The position numbers and the translations under genes are program-made. A stretch of DNA of 64,000 nucleotides from Basidiobolus meristosporus CBS 931.73 (taxonomy: Eukaryota > Basidiobolomycota > Basidiobolomycetes > Basidiobolales > Basidiobolaceae), in NCBI GenBank assembly GCA_002104905.1, contig MCFE01000427.1:1-64000 (forward strand), written 5' to 3'. A model generated the notes under the pieces. That model saw only the letters and a list, made by a program, of their open reading frames with translations, was not told the DNA's origin and searched no databases. Shown one piece after another: positions 1 to 12,088 of this stretch (position 1 is the first letter of the stretch; every line of letters starts with the position of its first letter).

Positions 1-1816
1 AAGTTGACTAATATTCCATCATATCTGGAAGCCAATATAAGTAACTCAAATGAAGAAACACCAATGCTTTGGCACAGGATATTTGGGCACATCAATTTTG
101 ATTATTTGTGTAAAATGATCAAAGTTTAGCTAATCTCTGGAGTAAAAACTGATCCCTCAGCTAATTTGGAGCACTGTGAAGCTTGCATATATGGGAAACA
201 AGCCAGACAACTGTTCAAGAGCTCTGGGTTGATCAAAACTAAGAAAAAGCTAGTCTAGTTCACTCAGATCTGTGTGGACCTATGCAAAATTTATCCTTAG
301 GTGGGATGAAGTATTTAATCACTTTTATTGCTGATTATACAAGATACACATGGGTCTACTTCATGAAGAGAAAGGAAGAAGCTCTGTCTAAGTTCAGGGA
401 GCTTAAAGCCATGGTGGAGAGAGAAACTAGTGAAAAAATCAAGAAATTATGCTCTGACAATGGTGGAGAATATACCTCAAAACATTTCATTCACTTCTGC
501 AAAATTCATGGGGTAAAGCAAGAGACTACTGTACCATACTCCCCACAGCAAAATGGAGTAGCAGAATGTGCTAACAGATCAATAATTGATATGGTAAGAT
601 CTATGGTCCATGATCAAAAATTATCTTATGACTTTTAGGCGGAATCAGTTGCCACTGCTGTATATCTTAAAAATAGGAGTTATAGCAGAATACTTTGTTA
701 TTCTATTCCATTTGAAGCATGGTATAGATACAGATCAAGTGCAGATCATCTAAGAATATTTCGGTGTACAGCATATGCCAAGAAACTGCCAGGAAATCAG
801 TCAAAACTTGAGCCAAAAAGTGTAAAATGCATACTTTTGGGTTACTGCAATGAGAGTAAAGCATACAGACTCTACAATACCAAAGCAAAGAAGCTAATCA
901 AGCCAAGGGATGTGTTATTTGATGAAAATTCAAAATTTTTGCAAAAAATGACATCAGATGATGACAAAAATCTGATCCCAAGTCCATCAATTATCAGGAT
1001 TAAATCAGAGCAAAACAATGAAATTTTTTCACTCCAGAGGACTCTACAACCATGGTTCAGCCAGAATCAGTGCCCAGGAATATCCCAGAAGTGATAATTC
1101 CAGTATTAAATGCCCGGAGATCCAATCGGACAAGAAATAGCCCAAATTACTATATCAATGAGGGTACAAACTTAGCCTATGCCTATTCAGTCCATATTGA
1201 TGAGCCCCAGACTGTAAAAGAGGCCCTAAATAGCCCTCAGACAAAGTTTTGGAGATATGCAATGACTGAGGAATATCAGGCCCCAATGGAAAATCAGACT
1301 TGGGACTTGGTCAAATTACCAGTCAACTGAAAATCAATTGGATGCAGATGGGTTTTCAAGACAAAATATAAGGCTGATGGTACAATTGAAAGATACAAAG
1401 CAAGACTTGTAGCCAAAGGATACTCTCAAACAAAAGGACTTGACTATACTGAGACCTTTGCACTGGTAGCCAAGTTTAATTCCATCAGATTAATATTCGC
1501 TATTGCAGCCAAATATAAGTTTTTTATTCATCAAATGGATGTAAAAGCTGCATTTTTGAATGGAGAACTTGATGAGGACATGTATATGGACCAGCTTGAT
1601 GGGTTTGTTGACCAAGATAACCCCCATTTGATCTGCAAGCTTAAAAAGTCACTATATGGTCTCAAACAATCACCTAGAGTCTAGAATTGCAAGATAGATT
1701 CTTATTTGGAATCTTTGAGTTTCAAAAGGAGTAATGCTGACTATAGTATATACTATATGCCAGATAGAGCAAATCCAGTTCTATTAGCTCTATATGTGGA
1801 TGATCTTATTATAGCC
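1..1816 (+). pseudogene. Ty1/copia retrotransposon family A, decayed copy 1 (integrase to RT)
   Basis: Relic of a copia gag-pol gene cut by the window edge. It matches the better copy at 49734-54402 from about base 51274 onward. It reads GAG-pre-integrase, the integrase core (open stretch 282-638 with the PYSPQQNGVAE motif), the middle linker (837-1330) and reverse transcriptase up to the YVDD box near 1794. In-frame stops (for example near 133, 256, 636 and 1327) and a missing 5' half make it non-functional. A foreign insertion splits it just after the YVDD box; the rest resumes at about 2885. Confidence 0.9.
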
Positions 1817-2884
1817 ACTGTAGTGGGGTGACAGTGACACCCACTGACGGATGTGCTCATTCCCTTATTTTCTACTTCCCTTTATCTCTACTACACTTAT
1901 TTTAGTTTTATCCCATTTGTCTTACCTGATCAGTACTATCCCATAAGCCGGTTGACTATCATACCTGCTTACCTTATTGCATAAGTTACCCCTCACTTTA
2001 TGTAAGATTACTAGCTATAAGTGCTTCTATATTAGGCAAGTACCCACGCCAGTACCCATGACACATGGTCACCCCGTATCACCATCCCTACCATTTCCAT
2101 ACCATGTATGGTATCCCTATGTTACACAGGTTTCAGAATACTGATTCCTGATTGGTTGGATGTGCTGTGCCTCTTAGAACCTTCCGGCACCTACTTAGAA
2201 CATTCTTAGGTCATTCTGATGTCATTAAGATTTCTACTGATATCCGGAACCTTCTAGAACACCATGATTGGTAATCACTTAGGCAGTAAGAAAAGTATAT
2301 AAGGGAGGCTATCCCTCAACAATAAATCATCATCCCTTTTATCAATATACCAACTTGTTGATTAGTGTGATAACTGCTACCGGGTGCTACCTGAACTTCC
2401 AACCCCAGACCACAGGACACTCCCAGGAAATCACGCTGACAGCCAACTCATCTTGGAGGCACTACTTGTGAGGAATACTCAGAGTGGGTATCTTTTATTT
2501 TATTTAATTCTTTCACAAGTTTGATCTTGTACAGGCAAAGATACTTTTCTGTCTTTGTAACTATTGACCACAGCTGCATTCTTATCAAGTCCCTGCTGGT
2601 GGAGTTTACAGTTGTTTTGACTTTGGAAGCTTTAGTACATTGTCATCTCAAAGGACGCTGAACCCAGCACATACTTTTGCTAATATGCCAACTAAGTTGG
2701 GTATTGTGGCTCAATAGTTTTCCCTTGACAAGCTTGTGGCTTTATTCCCCTTCACATTAGATTAGAGACAGAACCCAAGTATTCCTAGCAAGCTTTTGCC
2801 AGAGGTTATTGCACCTAGTGAACACCCCACACACAAAACACTTGAGAAGTGTTGGACGCTCTCTCTTGGACTTATACACCACCA
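1817..2884. mobile_element. ~1.07-kb LTR-like insertion inside copia copy 1
   Basis: This block interrupts the reverse transcriptase reading of copy 1: family A coding sequence stops at about 1816 and resumes at about 2885. It begins TGTAGTGGGGTG and ends in a CACCACCACA-like string, so it has LTR-like TG...CA termini. Inside are a TATA-like box (TATATAAG near 2296) and an AATAAA signal near 2322, as in an LTR. No transposase or polymerase was recognised, so it may be a large solo LTR or an internally deleted element of another family. Exact ends and a target duplication are uncertain. Confidence 0.5.
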
Positions 2885-3849
2885 CATTGCCAATAACCTA
2901 GAAACATTGGAAGAGACTAAATCCGGCCTATCTAAGGAGTTCAAGATGTCCAATCTAGGAGAACTTAGTTACTACTTAGGGATTAAGTTCCCCATAGACA
3001 GAAGTACCCAGACTATTAACCTAAGCCAATCCAAGTATATTCAAAATATACTAAAGGAGTACCAAACAGAAGACTGTAAACTGGCAGCTACCCTAATGGA
3101 GACAAGCCTTGACTTGGTCAAAACTCAACCAAATCAAGAGAGCTTGGTGCCATCTAAAAGCCCTGACTTTCCTTATCAATCTATAGTTGGCAGTCTGATG
3201 TATATTATACTTAGAACATGTGCAGATATCTCATATTCAGTGGGAGTTGTCAGCCAACATAATCAGTACTATGGATCTGATCATATTGCAGCAGTTAAGT
3301 GGATTTTCAGATACCTAAAAGGAACTGCTGATATCTGCTTAAAATACACTTATAAGGATTCAGACCAGGATCTTCTGGGATACTCTGATGCAGATTGGGA
3401 AAGAATTGTGGAAGACAGAAGATCCACCACAGGATACACCTTTCTTTACTGTAAAGGAGCAATTGCATGGAATTCAAGAAAGCAACCAACCGTAGCACTT
3501 TCCACCACAGAGGCAGAGTATATGGCAGCCTGTGAAGCTACAAAAGAAGTAATGTGGTTAAGAAAGCTTTTTAAAGATTTAGGCCTATGTCAAAAACTGT
3601 CTATTACCTTATTTCAAGATAAACAAGGAAGTATACAATTAAGTAAAAATCCAACTTTTCATGCTAAGACCAAGCACATAGATATCAGACATCATTTCAT
3701 ATGTGGAGCTATAGAGAATAGCTTAGTTAGCTTAGTTTACTGTCCTACAGGTGAGATGATTGCAGACATATTTACCAAACCATTTGCTAGAGACAAGTTT
3801 GAATATTTTAGGTCAAAATTTGGACTAGTCAGTATGAACATTTAGCTGA
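2885..3849 (+). pseudogene. Copia family A copy 1, 3' part (RT end and RNase H)
   Basis: Continuation of copy 1 after the insertion. One long open stretch (to 3845) reads the RT connection (SYYLGIKF), the copia RNase H signatures GYSDADW, ALSTTEAEYMAACEATKE and TKHIDIRHHF, and the C-terminal ADIFTKPFARDKFEYFRSK. It is open to its natural stop, so this portion is the best preserved, but it lacks everything upstream in one frame. The LTR follows 7 bases after the stop. Confidence 0.88.
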
Positions 3850-3856
3850 GTGGGAG

Positions 3857-4198
3857 TGTTGTAAAATTTGTAATTCCACCTAAATACTCACTTAACTTAG
3901 TCACTTAGATCATTACCCTCAAATTCTATAGAATACTGACCAAATTCCTTGTTGGGATTTACTTGGAATATTTTTACCAAAATACCAGGTACCCAGAACA
4001 TGAAAATTCTCAAAGTTGTCCAAACAGCCCCAAACTTTGCACACATGTTCTTGAGACCTTCCTTAACCTATTCTATGTGTTTGTAATGCCAAGACCAGGT
4101 AAAAGTATAAATACTACTTTACATTCAATAAATAATCAAGTGAAAACCACATAATCTACTTGTTCACCCAATCACTTCTAATATCTCCAAGACTCTTA
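3857..4198 (+). repeat. 3' LTR of copia family A copy 1
   Basis: Starts TGTTGTAAAATTTG after a GTGGGAG polypurine tract and ends at CTTACA, lacking the last bases of the usual TTACAACA end. It carries the longer LTR version (with the CCAAAATACCAGGTACCC segment), like the 3' LTR at 54054-54402. A second truncated element begins directly at its end. Confidence 0.85.
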
Positions 4199-6145
4199 CA
4201 ATAAAGAATAGAAGTTATAATAGTGCACTTTGTGATTCTTCTCCATATGAAGCATGGTATGGGCACAGATCAAGTGCTGAACAACTAAGAATATTTGGGT
4301 GTACTGCATATACCAAGGTACTGCCTGGAAATCAGTCAAAATTTCAGCCAAAAAGTGTAAAATGCGTATTTTTGGGTTACTGCAATGAGAGTAAAGCATA
4401 CAGACTCTACAATATCAAAGCAAAGAAGCTTATCAAGCCCAGGAATGTGTTGTTTGATGAAAATTCAAAACTTTCACAAAAAATTACATCAGATGATGAC
4501 AAAATCTGATCATAAGTCCACCAATTGTCAGGATTAAATTAGTGCAAAACAATGAAGATTTTCACTCCAGTGGACTCTACAACCATGGGTCAGTCTGAAG
4601 CAGTGCCCAGGAATATCCTAGAAGTGATTATTCCAGTATCAAATGCCTGGAGATTCTATCAGACAAGAAATAGCCAAGTCACTATATCAATGAGGGTACA
4701 AACTTAGCTTATGTGTATTCAGTCCATGTTGATGAGCCCCAGACTATAAAAGTGGCTCTAAATAGCCCTCAGACAGAGGTTTGGAGATCTGCAATGACTG
4801 AGGAATATCAGGCTCTGATGGAAAATCAAAATTGGGACTTAGCTAAGTGACTGATCAACCAAAAATCAATTGGATGCATATGGGTCTTGAAGACAAAATA
4901 CAAGGCTGAAAGCTCCATTGAAGGTTTCAAAGCAAGACTTGTGGCCAAAGGATAGTCTCAAGCAAAAGGTTGTGACTATACTGAGACCCTTGCACCGGAA
5001 GCTAAGTTTAATTCCATCATATTGATATTGGCTTTTGCAGCCAAATATAAATTCTTTATACATCAAATGGATTTAAAAATTGCTTTTTTGAATGGAGAAC
5101 TTGATGCGGACATGTATATGTACCAGCCTGACAGTTTTGCTGACAAAGGTCACCCCACTTGGTCTGCAAGCTTAAAAAATCTCTATTTGGTCTTAAACAA
5201 TTCCAAGAGCCTGGAATTGCAAAATAGATTCTTATATGGAATCTTTGAGTGTCAAAAGAGTAATGCTGACTATAGTATATACTATAAGCCAGATAGAGCA
5301 AATCCAGCTCTATTAGCTGTGTATGTGGATGATCTTATTATAGATGCCAACTGACCTAGCAACATTGGAAGAGAATAGATCCAGCCTATCTAAGTAGTTG
5401 AAGATGTCCAATCTAGGAGAAGTCAGTTACTACTTCAGGGATAAAGTTCTCCATAAACAGATGTATCCAGATTATGACCCTACGCCAATCCAAGTATATT
5501 CACAGATATACTAAAGAAGTACCAATGGAAAACTGCAAACTGGCAACTACCTCAATGAAGACAAACCTTAGCATGGTCAAAATGTAACAAAATAAGAGAG
5601 CTTGGTGCCATCTGAAAGCCCTGACTTTCCTTATCAATTGATGGTCAACAGTCTGATGTATAACATGCTGGGAACATGTCCAGATATCTCATACTCAGTG
5701 GGAGTTGTCAGCTGGCACAATCACAACTATGGTTCTGATCATATTGCAGCAGTTAAGTGGATTTTTTGATTCCTAAAAGGAGCTGCTAATATCTGCTTAA
5801 GATACACTAATAAAGGTTCAGAACAGGATCATGTGGGATACTCTGATGCTGATTGGGGACAAATTCTGGAAGACAGAAGATCCACCACAGGATACACCTT
5901 TCTTTACTGTAAAGGAGCAATTTCATGGAATTCAAGAAAGCAACCAATCATAGCAGATTCTACTGCAGAGGCAGAGTATATGGCAGCCTGTGAAGATACA
6001 AAAGAAGCAATGTGGTTAAGAAAGCTTTTTACAGATGTAGGCCTATATCAAAAAACACCTATTAAGTTATTTCAGGATTATCAAGGATATATACAGTTAG
6101 GTAGAAATCCTACTTTTCATGTTAGAACCAAGCACATAGATATTA
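4199..6145 (+). pseudogene. Copia family A, decayed copy 2 (5'-truncated)
   Basis: Starts abruptly inside the integrase region (equivalent to about base 51939 of the full copy), directly after the LTR of copy 1. It runs through the linker, RT (open piece 5022-5354 ending LYVDDLI-like) and RNase H (open piece 5833-6162 with GYSDADWG, AEAEYMAACE and RTKHIDIR). Many frameshifts and stops. It is interrupted at 6146 by a DNA transposon; its last part reappears at 8494. Lacks a 5' LTR and gag. Confidence 0.88.
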
Positions 6146-6791
6146 GACTTGTTCCATTGTAATGTGCCAGGGTGTGCAGCGCAATCCATAGCCTCAAAGA
6201 ACAATAGGGCCCAATTCTATAGCTACCAGTAGGCAGGATTGCTCTTGGACAATTTTGCACCTTGGGGGACAATCTTGCATACTATGGCACAATCTGACAC
6301 AATGAGGTTGGCATGGATGATTGCACCAACTTGTAATGTTTGCATCACATGCACAATTGGATACCACTATTATAGTAGGTAAAATCTGGTATTTGGATAC
6401 ATTTCTTTAATGTAAATGGAAATAAATGCGTATCACACTATAAACTACACTGATACTTACCATTATGGTTACCATCACTCCAATTGGATGGGATCTCAGC
6501 AATTAATGAACAGGTGCAAAACAGATTAAATGGCTGCACTGGTGTAACCAATAATGTACATATATGCAGGGTGCCTATTTATAAGGGTTCTGTCTCAAAT
6601 GTGCAGACAACCTTGATATTGCTTTTATCAAAAATTAAGTGATCACTGATTGCAATGGCTTGAGTTGGATTGCAAAAAAAATGCATTGCTCAGATCATGA
6701 CAAATAATAGCAATTCAATGCAATTGCATAATTTTCTCCTTGGTTTTTTTCCCACAGGGATTACTACCAAAGCATTTGGAAGTTATTCACT

Positions 6792-7836
6792 TTAAACACC
6801 TAAACTACTTCCTTGTAGACTATCCGCTTGGCTACTTGTGTATTTGTAGTCAGTATTTTGCCTCCTAGCTGATGAATGCAATGCTGCAGCTTGGCCTTGC
6901 TTAATGGCTCCAGATGATGCTACTGAACCAGCCTGCAGTGCAACATGCTGACATGTTATTTTACTTGCCAAAGACTTAGGTGGTGGATGTACTTTGTATG
7001 AGTCATCATCAGTCATTTCACCAGAAGAAACTTGCTGATGGTCAGGTGTTATGGCACACACAGGCGCTCCTTGATGTGCTGGAATGGTCCTTTGGCTGAG
7101 TTCAATGTGATGCTGCTTGTTGATGCAATTTGGCCTGCTCCAATGTACTTGTGTATAAATGAGCAGTTTAGCAAGTTCTGGTGGTTTTGCTCTGAAGTGC
7201 ATGCATTGACCCAACACATGTTGACTTGATGCAAGGTGCTCTTATGAAGGGTGCTGATGTAGTTTGGACTGATGTGCACTGGCGTGCTGAAGTTGCAAGG
7301 GATGGTAAGGAATCCAGCAAAGAGTGCTGGCGCAATTTAGACCCTGTTGCTTGCGGTCTGTATTCTTCCTCTTGAAGCTCACTTTCTGATCCCTCAAGGT
7401 ATTCACCTACACTCTGTCTGATACTTTGGAACTGTTGCCTGGATGAGTCCTGTGTATATTGCTCTTGAAAGCCACTTAGCTTTACTAATATATCACATAG
7501 TACATTAGTCATATGAGGCAAAAACTCATTCAAAATGTCTTTGGTTCCCAGATTTGAGGCACAAACAGACACGTTCAGCCCATACTGTGCAAATTGCATG
7601 CAAAATTGCTCCTGCACAGCTTCCTCATCAAACCTCCTCACTCTCAGCTCATTCTTGACCACAATGGAGAACCACCTTGCAGAGGGTTTGAATGACTTAG
7701 AGCAAGCTTGGAATACTAGGTTCAGAAACTCCAACAGACTTCCATATCCCAGAGTGTTCAGGAACAGGTACCATATAGGAGTACTTTGGAAACCTTCCCA
7801 GTCAAGATGAACAGACCTTCTGGAGGGCAGAGGCAC
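6792..7836 (-). pseudogene. Second ORF of the Harbinger-like element (unknown function)
   Basis: Minus-strand coding region transcribed away from the transposase. The first open piece (7836-7168) starts MPLPSRRSVHLDW and includes an acidic EGSESELQEEE stretch. A second piece in another frame (7217-6792) continues downstream, so a frameshift near 7200 is likely. A homologous but broken sequence is present on the plus strand of the other element (12735-14100, including a NELRVRGFDEEA-like stretch), so it belongs to the transposon. PIF/Harbinger elements often carry a second gene for a DNA-binding partner; I see no recognisable Myb/SANT motif, so the role is open. Confidence 0.55.
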
Positions 7837-8306
7837 TTTTATACTGGCCAGGCCACTGTGTGAAGTTTCAAGTACTATCTGATATTGAGGGTAACATCAT
7901 CTGGTTTAGTGGGCCATTTGCTGGAGATAGTCATGACAGAGCACTCTGGGTAGAGAATCAGCCAGAATTCAGTAGAGGGGAGAAATATGTGGCAGACTTA
8001 GCTTATATAGGAGAGGATTGTCAGAGAATAGGATGTATTGCAGCATATAGGAAGCCAAGGATTGGTGTGCTTAGTAGGAAGCAGAAGCTCTACAATGAGA
8101 TATTTAATCATTTCAGAGTGAGGGTAGAGCATACACTTGAATATTTGCAGAAATTCAGCATATTGGCTGGTAAATTCAGAGGAAAGTCATTTATAGGAGA
8201 AAACAGCAGAATAGGTAATCTAGTCAAGATACCTATCAATGCACAGTATATTCATACTAGAAGACATCTACTGAGAGAAATGTGTCTGAAGCATTATGAA
8301 GAGTAA
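7837..8306 (+). pseudogene. Harbinger-type (DDE_Tnp_4-like) transposase, C-terminal part
   Basis: Reads VKFQVLSDIEGNIIW, then FAGDSHDRALW (second catalytic Asp region), ADLAYIGED, and RVRVEHTLEYLQKF (Glu of the DDE triad followed by the typical helix), ending YEE at 8306. The order and spacing fit PIF/Harbinger transposases. The N-terminal half with the first catalytic Asp is absent: upstream bases are the start of the opposite-strand ORF. There is no good ATG at the 5' end (7860 is GTG). This copy cannot encode a complete transposase. Confidence 0.75.
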
Positions 8307-8493
8307 ATAAAGCAAGGAATGCACTATTCTGATCAACATAACTAAGATAAAATAAAATTACCAGTAACTATATCCTACCACTGGCATTATGTTAGAAATT
8401 ATAGTGCCAGATAGTGCCATAGAGTGCCTGATCAATCCAGCACTATAAACAGGCTTGTACTATTTGGCAATGCCCAATGGAACAAGTCTATTA

Positions 8494-8651
8494 AGCATCA
8501 TTTCATAGGAGAAGCTATGGAGATTAACTTAGTTAGCTTAGTTTACTGTCATTCAGATGAAATGATTGCAGACATATTTACCAAACCATTAGCTAGAGAC
8601 AAGTTTGAACATCTTAGGTCAAAACTAAGACTAGTCAGTATGAACATTTAG
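8494..8651 (+). pseudogene. Copia family A copy 2, last RNase H segment
   Basis: Resumes the copia sequence exactly after the Harbinger target duplication. It reads KHHFIGEAMEINLVSLVY, then a MIADIFTKPLARDKFEHLRSK stretch, and stops just before the LTR. It proves that the DNA element inserted into copy 2. Confidence 0.85.
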
Positions 8652-8662
8652 CTGAGTAGGAG

Positions 8663-8986
8663 TGTTGAAAAAATTTGTAATTTCACTTAACTATCCACCC
8701 AACTTAGTCACTTGAGTAATATCCAATTCCTTGTGGGGATTTGGTTGGAATATTTTCACCAAAATATCAGGTACTCAGAACATAACAATTGGATAAGCTG
8801 TCCAAACAGCCCCATACTTTGCACACATGTTCATGTGTCTTTCCTTAGCCTATTCTATGTGTTTGTAATGCTAAGATCATATAAAAGTATAAATACTACT
8901 TTTCTATCCAATAAATCATTAAGCAAAAACCACATAATCTACTTGTTCACACAATCACTTGCAATTTGTCCAAAACTCTTACAACA
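8663..8986 (+). repeat. 3' LTR of copia family A copy 2
   Basis: Starts TGTTGAAAAAATTTG after GAGTAGGAG and ends CTTACAACA. It contains the family's TATAAATAC box near 8888 and AATAAA near 8910. Diverged from the young LTRs by many substitutions. Confidence 0.82.
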
Positions 8987-9506
8987 ATACAAGCATGTAC
9001 AGTCTGTTAAGGAAGGTCTCAAGAATGTGTGCTAAGTATGGGGTACTTTGAACATCCTTGAGCAAGGTCATAAGCTGGGTACCTGATAATTTGCTGAGAA
9101 TATTCTAAATTGATCCCAATAAGAAGTTTGGTTATCACAGAATATTAATCATGGAATAGGATATGTGGCTAAGCTAACATGAATATTTAGGTGTCAACTA
9201 AAGAATTACAACAATAAATACTATGAAAGCTTCCCAAAAGCCACCCAGCTTTGCACTCATGCTAATGATGCAGCAGCACTCTATAGAGTAGAGGAAATGG
9301 TTACGACAACTAGAAATCTGCATGATATTTGTTTTCTGTGTATCAAGTGTAAATAGAGTATTTATACTTCTAGTAGAACCCTGTAGAGCTACTGCCAATA
9401 TTTCTTAGAGCAGAAAGCAGCTCTTGGAGTAATTTGTCCAGCCAATATTATCCTCATTGCTAGGCATATCTTATTGCAACATTGGGTATGTGGAAAATGA
9501 ATATAT
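8987..9506. other. AT-rich stretch with old LTR scraps, no gene
   Basis: About 520 bp. The beginning and the 9209-9420 part resemble decayed reverse-strand family A LTR pieces (GGAAGGTCTCAAGAATGTGTG and similar). No open frame looks coding. Confidence 0.5.
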
Positions 9507-9875
9507 TGTTGAAATATTGGACTATTTGGTATCATTCAGCAGCTAAAAATTTACTTAACAATTCTAGGCTAGTCTTAGTTACTGTAGGACTCATTTACTG
9601 CCTTAACTTCGCCACTTTCTCCAGATATATGATCTTATGATTATTCCCCTATAGTCAGGATCAAATTAGCACTATTACCAAACATTATGTACTAACCCTG
9701 AAACTGTTACAGAATGCTCCTGAATATTGAGAAACCCTCCCTACTTAGTGTTGCAGCTGTATTACTTCTACAAAGGTATAAATACTGAGCTTCTTTATGA
9801 ATAAACAAAAGTTCAACTATTATCACTATTTCTTGATAAGTTCCTTATATCCAAATCACTTCTTAAATTGCAACA
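9507..9875 (+). repeat. Solo LTR of copia family B
   Basis: 369 bp, TGTTGAAATATTGG ... AATTGCAACA, flanked on both sides by TATAT (9502-9506 and 9876-9880). It matches in reverse the LTR at 14935-15284 next to family B pol. Contains a TATAAATAC box and AATAAAC. Confidence 0.85.
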
Positions 9876-9932
9876 TATATTAGTTTTGTACAAAGGCCCC
9901 TGACCTTTTCACACCTGCTTGTAAATGTTTCA

Positions 9933-10405
9933 AGAGACTTGGAAATATTGGAAGTGATTAGGACAACAAGTAGATAATGTGGTTTCCACTAAAAATTTTA
10001 TTGAATGTAAAAGTAGTGTTAATTCTTTTACATAGTATTGGCAGAGCAAACATACCAAATATGCTTAAGAAGGTCCCAAGAATATGTGTGCAAATCTTTG
10101 GGCTGTTTGGACAGCTTGGAATAATTTCATCAAGATAGCAGGTACCCAGAGCATGAAAATTCTCAAAATAAATCCAACAAAAAATTGGGTCTGTATTCTC
10201 CTAGATTTGTAGGTATGAATCTAAGTGACTAAGTTGGGTGAGTATTTGGTAGAGTTACATACTTTACATCAGTTTTCACTTAATGCTTGAATCAATGTGA
10301 AAATATTCCAAGTCCCAGCAAAATATATGGTCAGAACACTTCAAGATTTGCAGGTGATGCTCAAAGTGAGCGTTCAGTTATAATACAAGCTTTGCAACAT
10401 TCCTG
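9933..10405 (-). repeat. Old family A LTR sequence, two joined pieces
   Basis: Reverse-strand LTR-like sequence in two overlapping pieces: one with the GATTTATTGAATGTAAAAGTAG-type core near 9990-10020, another ending CTTTGCAACATTCCTGCTC at about 10405 next to copia coding relics. This looks like one LTR nested in or fused to another. Highly diverged. Confidence 0.6.
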
Positions 10406-12088
10406 CTCACATGAAAATTCATACTACCAAGTCCAAATTGTGAACTGATATATTCAAATTTGTCTACAGCTAATGGCTTTGTATATATGCCCACAATCAT
10501 TTTATCTGTAGGGCAGTAAGTTAAGTTAGCTGAGTTGTTCTCTATAAATTCCAGTATGAAATGATGTCTGGTATCTATGTTATCAGTTTTAGCATATACA
10601 AAAATTGCATTTCAAATGTTGAACCAAAAACATCAGCTGAATATCAGCAAAGTAACTTTAGAATACAAGCAGAGTACCAGCTGAAAGTTCAATGAATTCC
10701 ATGTTTGGGATTTTTCACAGTGATGTATCTGGTGGTGAATCTCCTGTCTTCTGAGTTTTTCCTCATTCTGCATCAGAGTATCTCAAAAGATCCTCTTGTG
10801 AATCCTTATTTGTGTACCTTAAACATATACTAGTAGCTCCCCTTGAGTATCTGGAAGTTTGCTTAACTGCTGCATTATAATCTGATCAAAATGGCTATGC
10901 CAAGAACATTGACATTTAGAGCAAATAGAACTGGACTTGATTTGTGTGGCTATAGTAGAAGCATTAGTAGGCAGTACTTCATTGGGAACTCAGGGACTCC
11001 AGATAAGAGTCAATCTTGTACATCCAGGCTCTAGGTGACTTACATGGACTGTATGAAGGTTTTTTAAGCTTGCAGCCCAAACAGGGATCATATTAGTCAG
11101 CAAACCCATTAGACTGGTCCAGGTGCATGTTGTCATCAAATTTATGTTTCAAAAAGGGTTCTTACATCAATTTGAAGAATAACAAACTTATACTTGGCTG
11201 TAACTGCAACTATTGATTTGATGGAATCACACCTAGGTACAAATGCAAAGGTTTCAGTGTAGTCCAGTGATTTTGTCTGAGAGTATCCTATGGCCACAAG
11301 TCTTGCCTTGTATGTTCCAGTTATACTATCAGCCTCATATGTTACACTGAAGACTCATCTGCATCCAACCAATTTTCAGAAAGTTGGTAATTTGGCCAAA
11401 TCTTGAGTTTGATTTTCCATTAGGGCTTGATATTTCTGAGTCATTGCAGAACTACATAGCATTCGTTGAGGGCTATATAGGGTATCTTTTACAATCTAGG
11501 GCTCATACCTCTGGAATGATCCTGGGAACTGATTCCAGCGGAACCACAAGTGCAGAGTATTTGGAGTGAGAAAGTTATTGATGTTTTGCTCTGAATGAGT
11601 TACAACTGCTGGTAGACTTGGAATTATGCTTTTGTGATGATCAGATGACTTATTTTGTCAGAATGATAAGTTTAATCAGTTAGCACATCCCTAGATCTGG
11701 TCAGCATCTTTGCTTTGGCATTTCAGAGTCTCTATGTCATACCCTCATTGCATTAACCCAAAAATATGTTCTCACCACCTTTTGGATCAAGTTGTGATTG
11801 ATTTCCAGGCAGTTTCTTAGCATATGCTGTGCTATCAATTAATTTTTTGGTGCTCTACACTTGGTCTATATTCATTCCATGCCTCCTACAGAATAGAAGC
11901 ATGAAGTATTTTGCAATTACCCCCAATTTAAAGATGTGCATCTGTAACAACTTATTGCACCCAAAAACCATACCCTATGAAAAGTAATTTGGTCTTGCAG
12001 GTGGATCCAGTCTAGATCAGGCTTCAGGATCCCACCAGGAGACTTTAACAATACCAGCAGCTTTGAATTCATGACTCTCTACATATTA
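10406..12088 (-). pseudogene. Decayed copia family A internal region
   Basis: On the minus strand the sequence follows the RNase H end (AGACATCATTTCAT-like near 10560), RT and linker of family A in order, but with stops and frameshifts everywhere. The longest open pieces are meaningless. The second Harbinger-like element begins at 12089. Confidence 0.65.

Larger units (their letters stand above)
6146..8488. mobile_element. PIF/Harbinger-like DNA transposon inserted in copia copy 2
   Basis: 2343-bp element with a perfect 14-bp terminal inverted repeat: GACTTGTTCCATTG at 6146-6159 and its reverse complement at 8475-8488. The flanks on both sides are TATTA (6141-6145 and 8489-8493), and copia coding sequence continues across the two flanks, so the borders are well defined. 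It holds two opposed coding regions: a DDE transposase 3' half on the plus strand and a second ORF on the minus strand. A rearranged relative lies at 12089-14560. Confidence 0.8.
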
